DNA of 5,047 nucleotides from Planctomycetota bacterium (GTDB taxonomy: Bacteria > Planctomycetota > MHYJ01 > JACQXL01 > JAVHLO01): NCBI GenBank assembly GCA_031082105.1, contig JAVHLO010000284.1, forward strand, positions 1-5,047, in the 5' to 3' direction. This document shows positions 1 through 5,007 of the stretch, in pieces. Under the pieces are notes generated by a model. It searched no databases and was not told the origin of the DNA. It was given only the letters and a program-made list of their open reading frames with translations. Position 1 is the stretch's first letter. The number at the start of each line of letters is the position of its first letter. A program made the position numbers and the translations under genes.

Positions 1-75
1 CTTGCTACAAACGTTCGTGAACAACCTGAGGCAACGGGTAGTCCCCGACCCCCCGAGACTGGTCTACTCGTAAAG

Positions 76-90
76 CACAAAGACACCAAG
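76..90. repeat. CACAAAGACACCAAG-type intergenic repeat fragment
   Basis: The stretch CACAAAGACACCAAG resembles the CACAAAG/CACCAAG low-complexity repeats that I recall from intergenic DNA of many environmental bacteria. A related CACAGAG-type run lies at the other end of the window (4922-4949). Bases 1-75 show no convincing gene; the only symmetry I see there is GTTCGTGAAC at about 14-23. The assignment rests on motif resemblance and no genome-wide copy count is available. Confidence 0.3.
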
Positions 91-100
91 ATCTCGAATT

Positions 101-130
101 TTGTTCAGGATCCTGTGGACTCAGGATACT
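101..130 (+). promoter_or_regulatory. Weak candidate promoter for the lipoprotein gene
   Basis: TTGTTC (101-106) and GATACT (125-130) are separated by 18 bases and match the sigma70 boxes at 3/6 and 4/6 positions. Transcription would start about 35 bases before the ATG at 172. The boxes overlap CAGGAT repeats at 106-111 and 122-127, so a regulator could compete with polymerase here. The match is poor, and this is offered only because no better candidate lies upstream. Confidence 0.25.
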
Positions 131-140
131 GGAACAGGAT
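106..140. repeat. Three CAGGAT motifs upstream of the lipoprotein gene
   Basis: CAGGAT occurs at 106-111, 122-127 and 135-140. The first lies inside the perfect 10-base palindrome CAGGATCCTG (106-115). The second begins the near-copy CAGGATACTG (122-131), 16 bases further on. Spacing near one and a half helical turns and position over the weak promoter make an operator possible, but the motifs could equally be chance or part of a dispersed repeat. Confidence 0.3.
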
Positions 141-159
141 GGAATCCGGACTCTCTGGC

Positions 160-163
160 GGAG
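160..163 (+). promoter_or_regulatory. Ribosome binding site deciding the lipoprotein start
   Basis: GGAG sits 8 bases before the ATG at 172. The reading frame is open from the left edge of the window, with further ATGs at 139 and GTGs upstream. This site, together with the signal peptide that starts right at 172, is what selects ATG 172. Confidence 0.6.
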
Positions 164-171
164 TAGATCGC

Positions 172-1029
172 ATGCGAATATTCCTGGTTGCGGCACTCGT
201 TTGTTTGCTGGCTTCAGCGGTGGGTTGCGACAAGAAGACCCCTGCCCCGTCCGCAAGCAACGTTGGCAACGCCACGGGCACCGGTGGGTCCGGCTCCGTC
301 GCTGCCGGTGGCGGCGGCTGAGGTCCGTCCGATACAGCCACTGGCAGTGGCGAAGCGGAAAGCAAGGGCCTTCCTGCCTCCTCTCTTGTGGGACAGACCC
401 TCGCGGAGGCCGCCCGGCAGGACAAGAAGGCCATAGTCCTCTTCCGAAGACCGGGGACGGGTCCGGACGAGTTGGAGAAGTCCTTTGACTCCATCAAAAA
501 GGAACTGGAAACCGACGCGCTCTTTCTCGCCGTCGACGCGAACAGCCCGGCCGAAACGGCGGCCGCAAGAAAGTACGAGGTCGAATCGCTGACAGAGTCG
601 GCGCTGCTCATCCTCAGTCCACAGGGGACCGTGCTCGCGGGCTACACCAAGCCGCCGGAGCCGGCGGAGGCCAGGAAGGTCATCGTTTCAAAGGCGCTCG
701 CCGCGTACACCGACGCGATTGAGAAATTCCTCCTGGTCTTCGTGGTCGTCGGAAAGCCCGGCACGAAGGATTTCGACAAAGCCCAGGAGATGGCAAAGAC
801 ATGCGCTGCCGAGGTACCCGACGGCAAGGGCAAGGTGATCACCGTCGACGGATCCGACCCTGCCGAAGCGGCCGTGCTCGAAAGATTCAGCATCGGACCC
901 CGGGAACCAAAGCCGATTACCTGTGTCTTTGGCCAGGGGAACGCGCTCGGCAAGCTTGAGGGAGTTTTTTCGGCTGCCGATGTCAAGAAACTGCTTGATG
1001 CCGCGTCGTGCGGGTCAGGCTGAAAGTAG
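172..1029 (+). CDS. Predicted selenocysteine-containing lipoprotein with two thioredoxin-like domains
   Basis: Seen: a 285-residue frame if UGA codons at 319 (residue 50) and 1021 (residue 284) are read through, ending at TAG 1027. Residues 1-18 form a signal peptide with a basic start, a hydrophobic core and the lipobox AVGC; Cys19 would be lipidated. Asp at +2 is an inner-membrane retention signal in E. coli. A Gly/Ser/Ala/Thr linker (about 20-70) carries the first UGA in a GGGG-U-GPS context. Two domains follow (about 70-175 and 184-278) whose strand pattern and late turns (LSPQGTVLAGY; PKPITCVFGQG) look thioredoxin-like, but neither has CxxC. Other Cys are 211, 251 and 280; the tail is SCGSG-U-K. 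Each UGA is followed by a SECIS-like hairpin. Inferred: a periplasm-facing selenol/thiol partner of the permease 121 bases downstream. The family is not recognised. If UGA is a stop, this is a 49-residue fragment plus an orphan leaderless remainder; the GTG at 388 has no clear ribosome site. Confidence 0.7.
319..351 (+). promoter_or_regulatory. Candidate bacterial SECIS element 1 with UGA 319-321
   Basis: In-frame UGA (319-321) is followed by GCCACT (337-342), loop GGC (343-345) and AGTGGC (346-351), a perfect 6-bp stem. Twenty-one bases separate the UGA from the loop, and the loop starts with GG. From memory, bacterial SECIS elements have a short stem whose apical loop lies roughly 16-37 bases after the UGA, with a G in its first two positions. 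It would recruit SelB with selenocysteinyl-tRNA to make Sec50. Confidence 0.65.
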
Positions 1030-1053
1030 CGTCTTCACGGGGCAGTTGCCCCG
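1021..1053 (+). promoter_or_regulatory. Candidate bacterial SECIS element 2 with UGA 1021-1023
   Basis: UGA (1021-1023) is followed by AAG, then TAG (1027-1029). The stem is CGGGGC (1038-1043) and GCCCCG (1048-1053), six perfect pairs, with loop AGTT (1044-1047) beginning 20 bases after the UGA and G at the second loop position. The hairpin lies beyond the TAG, as expected for a Sec near the C-terminus. It is not followed by a T-run, which argues against a terminator. Recoding would give the tail CGSG-U-K. Confidence 0.6.
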
Positions 1054-1107
1054 GGCCGGGCGCATGCCACGCTCGCCGGCGGGCAGGCGGCAGAAACGTG
1101 CGGTCAT

Positions 1108-1128
1108 GCGCCGGGTCCTTTTCGGCGC
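1108..1128. repeat. Inverted repeat upstream of the permease gene
   Basis: GCGCCG (1108-1113) and CGGCGC (1123-1128) form a perfect 6-bp stem around the loop GGTCCTTTT. It ends 9 bases before the permease ribosome site. It could be an operator, an mRNA structure or a processing signal between the two genes; the T-run is in the loop rather than after the stem, so it is not a normal terminator. Confidence 0.35.
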
Positions 1129-1150
1129 GAATTAGCTGGAGAGAAACAAC

Positions 1151-2365
1151 ATGACCATGCTCAGGCTCGTGCTTCGCGAGCTCGTTGAACGGAAGGCGCA
1201 GTTGCTGATGAGCTTTCTGGCCATCCTCCTCGGCGTCGCGGTGATCGTGTCGATCGAGACAATGTCCCACTTCTCGAAAATCGCCGTCGCCCAGGAGCTG
1301 GACAACCTCGGCGCGAACATCCTCATCATGCCCAAAGATGCCAATGTCGACAACTACTACCGTTCCGACTTTGTCGACGCGTTCATTCCCGAGACATACG
1401 TGCGCGACATCGTGATGTCCGATTTGAAGGGACTTGACAACCTGTCTCCGAGGCTTGTCATCCCCGAGGTCGGCGTGGGAGACAGGAAGGTGAACCTCAC
1501 GGGCGTCCTACCGACCGGCGACTTTCCGAAGAAGCCCGGCTGGACACAGGGTGCCGACATCTTCTCGAAGCCGGAAGCGGACTGCGGCACATACACGCCC
1601 AACGCGACCGTCGCTGAGAACGCCGTGCGCAGGAAGATGGTGAACCGCCTCGGGCCGGACGAGTGCTACGTAGGCAGCCAGGTCGCGAAGGAGCTGAACC
1701 TCGCCGTCGGATCGAAAGTCAAGGTGAAAGACCTTGAGTTCAAGGTCGTGGAGGTCCTGCCGGAGACGGGGACGGTCGACGATACGCGCCTGCTGGCGCA
1801 CCTGCACACGGTTCAGGAGATGTTCAAGACCGGCCCGGTTCTGAACGTCATTGAAGTCGTGGGCTGATGCAAAGAGATTCGGCGAGGCCTCGTGTCGGGC
1901 CTCAACCAGCTCTTGCCGGCGGCGAGAGTGGTGACGATCAAGCAGATAGTCTCCACACAACAGAAGACGAACGACCTGATGGACAACTTCGCGCTGGTCT
2001 TCCTCGTCATCATCGTGATCGTCGGCGTGGTTTCGATCGCCAACTACATGTCGTCGAATGTCTATGAACGGAGGAAAGAGATCGGGACACTTCTTGCCGT
2101 GGGCGCGACACCCGGCCGCATTCTGAAGATGTTCGTCCTGAAGGCGTTCATTCTGGGCTTCTCCGGTGGGGTACTCGGCTTTCTGGCGGGGACGGGGCTT
2201 GCGATGGTTCTCGGGCCGCGGATCGCGAAGGTTTCCGTGGACCCATTGCCGGCAATGATTCCCTGGGCCCTGGCGATCGCTGTTGGAATATCCGTTCTTG
2301 CGAGCGTCCTGCCGGCGCGGCACGCGGCCAATCTCGACCCGGCCTTGACTACGCAGGAAACCTAG
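1151..2365 (+). CDS. Predicted selenocysteine-containing FtsX/MacB-type ABC transporter permease
   Basis: Seen: a 404-residue frame if UGA 1865 (residue 239) is read through, stop TAG 2363. GGAGAG (1138-1143) lies 7 bases before ATG 1151. Order: short cytoplasmic start, helix 1 (about 18-38), extracytoplasmic domain (about 40-275), helix 2 (about 279-299), cytoplasmic ERRKEIGTLLAVGA coupling motif (about 306-319), helix 3 (about 329-356), helix 4 (about 368-390), then PARHAANLDPA near the end. This is the four-helix type VII (MacB/LolC/LolE/FtsX) plan at its usual length, so both pieces belong to one protein. The UGA falls in VVG-U-CKEI; from memory, related permeases have Cys-Cys here. Cys145 and Cys172 share the outer domain. 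Inferred: powered by the ATPase at 2567, acting with the Sec lipoprotein upstream; substrate unknown. Without recoding, helix 1 plus domain and helices 2-4 would be separate dead pieces. Confidence 0.8.
1865..1907 (+). promoter_or_regulatory. Candidate bacterial SECIS element 3 with UGA 1865-1867
   Basis: In-frame UGA (1865-1867) is followed by GAGGCC (1884-1889) and GGCCTC (1898-1903), a perfect 6-bp stem with loop TCGTGTCG (1890-1897) starting 22 bases after the UGA. A T-G pair closing 1890/1897 would leave loop CGTGTC with G at its second position. Below a small internal loop (1883; 1904-1905), G1881-C1907 and G1882-C1906 add two pairs. This fits the bacterial SECIS pattern and lies within codons that must also encode the permease. 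Confidence 0.65.
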
Positions 2366-2566
2366 TGGTTCATGACATCTGAAATTCAGGAATCAGTGCC
2401 GCGACCGTGAGGGAGCGGTAGACGACAGGCTACCCAGAATCCGAATGGTCACAAATCACTGGCCCGCATGGACAGTCTGCCGATCTTCTCCCCGCGTACG
2501 TGAATGGTGCGGGCTGGACAATCGAGTCTTCTTGTTTCGTCACGCGCGAAAGGCGGTTCGAACAGC
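2366..2566. other. Intergenic gap between permease and ATPase genes
   Basis: About 200 bases separate two genes that normally abut. I see no terminator with a T-run, no clear promoter and no coding gene. GGTAG (2417-2421) and CTACC (2430-2434) form a 5-bp hairpin. AGGCGG (2551-2556) is a plausible ribosome site 10 bases before the ATPase ATG. The frame of the ATPase is free of TAA and TAG back to ATG 2372, with UGA at 2408 and 2501, but the translation upstream of 2567 looks like non-coding sequence. Confidence 0.5.
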
Positions 2567-3235
2567 ATGATAAAACTCGAATCGGTCTCCAAAACCTATC
2601 GTCACAAGGAAGGTGTCGTTCACGCCCTTTCGGACGTCACCCTCTCGATCGAGAAGGGGAAACTCGTCACGATCGTCGGGCCGAGCGGCTGCGGCAAGAC
2701 GACATTGCTCCTGACGATCGGCGGGCTGGTGCACCCGACGACCGGCAAGGTGTCGCTCGACGACAAGTCGGTCTACGATCTCTCCGTGAAGGGGCGGGCG
2801 GAGCTGCGATTGAAGCGGGTGGGGTTCCTGTTCCAGACCTTCAACCTCATCCCATATCTGACCGCGCTCGACAATGTCTGCGTGCCGCTCTACCTGGCGG
2901 GAAAGGTCATCGACGAGCAAAGGAAACGAGCGAGGGAGCTGCTGGAGGGATTCGGGCTTGGCGGCAGGCTCGAACACAAGCCCGCCGAGCTCTCAATCGG
3001 ACAACAGCAACGTGTCGCGCTGGCGCGAACGCTTGCGAACGACCCCGAGCTGGTCCTGGCCGACGAGCCCACGGGGAACCTCGACCCTGCGATGACCGGC
3101 GAGCTGCTGTCGACCTTCAGGAAGCTGCACGAGGCCGGCAAGACGATTGTCATAGTGACACATAATTGCCAGCTTGCCGACGAGGGGGATATGCGCCTCG
3201 AGCTGCGCGAGGGGCGGGCCGCGGTGAGAAAATGA
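2567..3235 (+). CDS. ABC transporter ATP-binding protein, MacB/LolD-type
   Basis: A 222-residue cytoplasmic ATPase that powers its permease by ATP binding and hydrolysis. All motifs are visible: Walker A GPSGCGKTT (38-46), Q-loop Gln90 in LFQTFNLIP, signature LSIGQ (142-146, with Ile in place of the commoner Gly), Walker B LVLADE (162-167), D-loop NLD (171-173) and switch His199 in VTHN. Length and the ADEPTGNLD segment fit the MacB/LolD/FtsE group, the normal partners of type VII permeases. I chose ATG 2567 because MIKLESVSKTY is the canonical family start and AGGCGG lies 10 bases upstream; the in-frame ATG at 2504 would add 21 unlikely residues. Its partner should be the permease at 1151. 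The UGA stop at 3233 has no SECIS-like hairpin and the protein is already full length, so it is a true stop. Confidence 0.93.
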   Translation: MIKLESVSKTYRHKEGVVHALSDVTLSIEKGKLVTIVGPSGCGKTTLLLTIGGLVHPTTGKVSLDDKSVYDLSVKGRAELRLKRVGFLFQTFNLIPYLTALDNVCVPLYLAGKVIDEQRKRARELLEGFGLGGRLEHKPAELSIGQQQRVALARTLANDPELVLADEPTGNLDPAMTGELLSTFRKLHEAGKTIVIVTHNCQLADEGDMRLELREGRAAVRK

Positions 3236-3247
3236 CAGACACGGTGA

Positions 3248-3289
3248 GGGTGGTCTGAACTGCGTGCGCAGCATCGAGACCGCCCACCC
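3248..3289 (+). terminator. Possible weak transcription terminator after the ATPase gene
   Basis: GGGTGGTCT (3248-3256) can pair with AGACC (3277-3281) and, across a bulge, CACCC (3285-3289). CTGC/GCAG (3260-3263 and 3268-3271) nest inside. A short T-run (CTTTTCC) follows only at about 3303-3309, so this is not a textbook intrinsic terminator. It sits just upstream of a promoter-like sequence, which suits the end of one operon and the start of another. Confidence 0.3.
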
Positions 3290-3309
3290 GCCGGGCCGAC
3301 GCCTTTTCC

Positions 3310-3339
3310 TTGACTTCTGTGCAGGAAAGAGTAGATTAT
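3310..3339 (+). promoter_or_regulatory. Candidate sigma70-type promoter for rnfC
   Basis: TTGACT (3310-3315) matches the -35 box at 5/6 positions. TAGATT (3332-3337, spacer 16) or GATTAT (3334-3339, spacer 18) matches the -10 box at 4/6. The local AT-richness stands out against the GC-rich surroundings. Transcription from here would give rnfC a leader of roughly 180 bases containing the hairpins at 3423-3434 and 3458-3484. Confidence 0.5.
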
Positions 3340-3457
3340 CCGCGACTTTGCGGGAGCGCCAAGCGAGGACGGCGGTGGATAGTAGGAAATTCTCTTGCAT
3401 GGCTGTTCCTTCAACATCACTGGCGGCTGACCGCTGATCGCGGGGCTCAAGCCGTTT

Positions 3458-3484
3458 GTCGCGGACGCGGTGCTCGTCCGCGGC
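3458..3484 (+). promoter_or_regulatory. Strong hairpin in the rnfC leader
   Basis: GCGGACG (3461-3467) and CGTCCGC (3475-3481) pair perfectly around the loop CGGTGCT. The stem extends by C-G, T-G and G-C to 10 pairs over 3458-3484. A smaller hairpin GCGG-CTGA-CCGC lies just upstream at 3423-3434. The large hairpin ends about 30 bases before the rnfC ribosome site and no T-run follows, so it may tune translation or mRNA stability or act as an operator. I do not recognise a known riboswitch. Confidence 0.45.
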
Positions 3485-3513
3485 CTCCGTACGCCAATCC
3501 AATACCTCTGCGC

Positions 3514-3519
3514 AGGGAG
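3514..3519 (+). promoter_or_regulatory. Ribosome binding site deciding the rnfC start
   Basis: AGGGAG lies 8 bases before ATG 3528. The reading frame is open upstream to a GTG at 3456, but that start has no family support and would run through the leader hairpin. Confidence 0.75.
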
Positions 3520-3527
3520 TCTTTCTC

Positions 3528-4883
3528 ATGCTCGCCACCAAGACATTCAAGGGCGGGGTTCACCCGCCGGAGAAGAAGGACACGTCCGGCCTGAAGATCG
3601 AACAGATGGTGATCCCCGACAAGATCGTCGTGCCGCTGCGACAGCATCTTGGCGCCCCGTGCACTGCCACGGTCAAGATCGGCGACAAGGTCAAGCGCGG
3701 CGACAAGATCGGCGAGGCGGGCGGGTTCGTCTCGGCGCCCGTCCACGCTTCCATCTCGGGCGAGGTCACAGCGATCGGCAACTTCCCGCACCCGACGGGC
3801 GCGCCTGCGCCGGCGGTGGTGATCACGGGCGACGGCAAGGATGAGCCCGCCGCGTTCACAAAACGCTCGGATGCCGAGGTGAACATAGCGACGCCGCAAC
3901 AGCTCAAGGACATCATCAAAGAGGCGGGCATCGTCGGCATGGGCGGCGCGGCATTCCCAACGGTCGTCAAGCTCAGCCCGCCGAAAGAGAAGAAGATCGA
4001 CACCCTCATCATCAACGGCGCCGAGTGCGAACCGTACCTCACCGCCGACCATCGGCTCATGCTCGAAGAGCCGATCAGGATCGTCCGCGGGATGAGGCTG
4101 CTCATGAAGGCACTCGATGTCCAGCGCGGGTTCGTAGCCGTCGAATCGAACAAGCCCGACGCGTACAAGATTTTCAGCGACATGCTGCAGGGCGATGCAA
4201 AGTGCACCGCGGTCATGCTGCCGGTGAAGTACCCGCAGGGCGCGGAGAAGCAATTGATCAAGGCCCTGCTCGACCGCGAAGTCCCGTCCGGCGGGCTCCC
4301 GATGGATGTCGGCGCGCTTGTCCAGAATGTCGGAACCGCCGCGGCCGTCGCCGACGCCGTCTACGAGGGAAGGCCGCTCTATGAACGTATCCTCACGGTC
4401 GGCGGCGGCGGGATCAAGCAGCCCAGGAACCTCCGCGTGCGGATCGGAACACTCTTCTCCCGGATCATCGAGTTCTGCGGAGGACTCAAGGAGGGCGTGA
4501 CCAAGATCCTCAACGGCGGGCCCATGATGGGCATAGCCCAGTACACGCTCGATGTGCCGGTGATAAAAGGGACCAGCGGGATCCTCGCGCTGACGGAAGC
4601 TGAAGCGCGCACGTGCGAGCCGGGCCCCTGCATCCGGTGCGGAAGGTGCATCGACGCCTGCCCGATGAAGCTCGTGCCGTCCGATATTGTCACCGTGGCC
4701 GACCTGAAACTCTGGGACAACGCGAAACAACTGAACGTCCTCGACTGCATCGAATGCGGCTCCTGCGCGTACGTCTGCCCCGCGAAACGCCACTTCGTCC
4801 AGTCATGCAAGCGCGGGAAGGCCGAACTGGCCGCCATGGCGCAGAAGGCGCAGGCGGCAGCCGCAGCAGCGGCGAAGAAGTGA
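3528..4883 (+). CDS. rnfC: RnfC, electron transport complex subunit C
   Basis: RnfC is the peripheral cytoplasmic subunit of the Rnf complex, which couples electron flow between ferredoxin and NAD+ to ion pumping; it carries the NADH/FMN site and two [4Fe-4S] clusters. Seen in 451 residues: FKGGVHPPEKKDTSGL at the start; a biotinyl-lipoyl-like barrel (about 45-95) with KIGDKVKRGDKIGEA and ISGEVTAI; the nucleotide/FMN motif GIVGMGGAAFPT (134-145); NGAECEPYL (163-171); KYPQGAEKQL; GGPMMG; then cluster motifs C368-C371-C374-C378-P and C407-C410-C413-C417-P. The tail is Ala-rich. Length matches the short RnfC form, without the long repeat tail of E. coli RsxC. The start at ATG 3528 has AGGGAG 8 bases upstream. 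rnfC usually opens an rnf operon, but no rnfD begins in the 164 bases that follow. All expected Cys codons are TGC and no internal UGA occurs. Confidence 0.96.
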   Translation: MLATKTFKGGVHPPEKKDTSGLKIEQMVIPDKIVVPLRQHLGAPCTATVKIGDKVKRGDKIGEAGGFVSAPVHASISGEVTAIGNFPHPTGAPAPAVVITGDGKDEPAAFTKRSDAEVNIATPQQLKDIIKEAGIVGMGGAAFPTVVKLSPPKEKKIDTLIINGAECEPYLTADHRLMLEEPIRIVRGMRLLMKALDVQRGFVAVESNKPDAYKIFSDMLQGDAKCTAVMLPVKYPQGAEKQLIKALLDREVPSGGLPMDVGALVQNVGTAAAVADAVYEGRPLYERILTVGGGGIKQPRNLRVRIGTLFSRIIEFCGGLKEGVTKILNGGPMMGIAQYTLDVPVIKGTSGILALTEAEARTCEPGPCIRCGRCIDACPMKLVPSDIVTVADLKLWDNAKQLNVLDCIECGSCAYVCPAKRHFVQSCKRGKAELAAMAQKAQAAAAAAAKK

Positions 4884-4970
4884 GCCACGAATTTCGCGGC
4901 ATGTCGAGCTGCAACCGGAATAGCCACAGAGCCACAGAGGCACGGAGAATGTTCCTGGAAGGCGCGTCTG
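4884..4970. repeat. CACAGAG-type tandem repeat downstream of rnfC
   Basis: Three 8-base units follow one another: GCCACAGA (4923-4930), GCCACAGA (4931-4938) and GGCACGGA (4939-4946). Runs of CCACAGAGGCACAGAG type are, from memory, common intergenic repeats in environmental bacteria. The rest of this stretch shows no gene. Their presence just after rnfC marks a true intergenic region rather than a tight operon junction. Confidence 0.5.
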
Positions 4971-5007
4971 CCCGGCGTTATTCGCGAATCGAGGAAAATC
5001 ACCGACA

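Noticed and set aside
388..1023. Stand-alone cytoplasmic protein starting at GTG 388
   Set aside because: There is no clear ribosome site, and the start lies just after a Gly/Ser linker in the same frame as a perfect lipoprotein signal peptide. Read-through of UGA 319 explains both parts.
1038..1053. Intrinsic terminator between lipoprotein and permease genes
   Set aside because: The stem is followed by GC-rich sequence without a T-run, and its distance from UGA 1021 fits a SECIS element better.
1508..2323. Minus-strand open frame (271 codons) opposite the permease
   Set aside because: It is an antisense shadow with biased, low-complexity composition and no family features; the plus strand gives an intact permease plan across the UGA.
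172..2365. Two adjacent pseudogenes caused by nonsense mutations
   Set aside because: There are no frameshifts or deletions, coding composition continues after each UGA, all suspect codons are UGA and never UAA or UAG, and each has a SECIS-like hairpin. Decay is still the main alternative if no Sec machinery is found.
2372..2566. N-terminal extension of the ATPase, or a small Sec protein, through UGA 2408 and 2501
   Set aside because: The translation lacks any recognisable pattern, the hairpin after 2408 is too close to the UGA, none is evident after 2501, and the ATPase has a canonical start at 2567.
3447..4793. Long open frame (448 codons) on the minus strand opposite rnfC
   Set aside because: It mirrors the rnfC gene and arises from GC-rich codon bias; its translation is rich in Arg, Asp and His with no recognisable domain, while the plus strand is unmistakably RnfC.
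172..4883. Genome-wide reassignment of UGA to Gly or Trp
   Set aside because: The ATPase and rnfC end in UGA at normal family lengths, the DNA is GC-rich unlike the known UGA-reassigned lineages I recall, and the permease UGA falls at an expected Cys rather than Gly or Trp.
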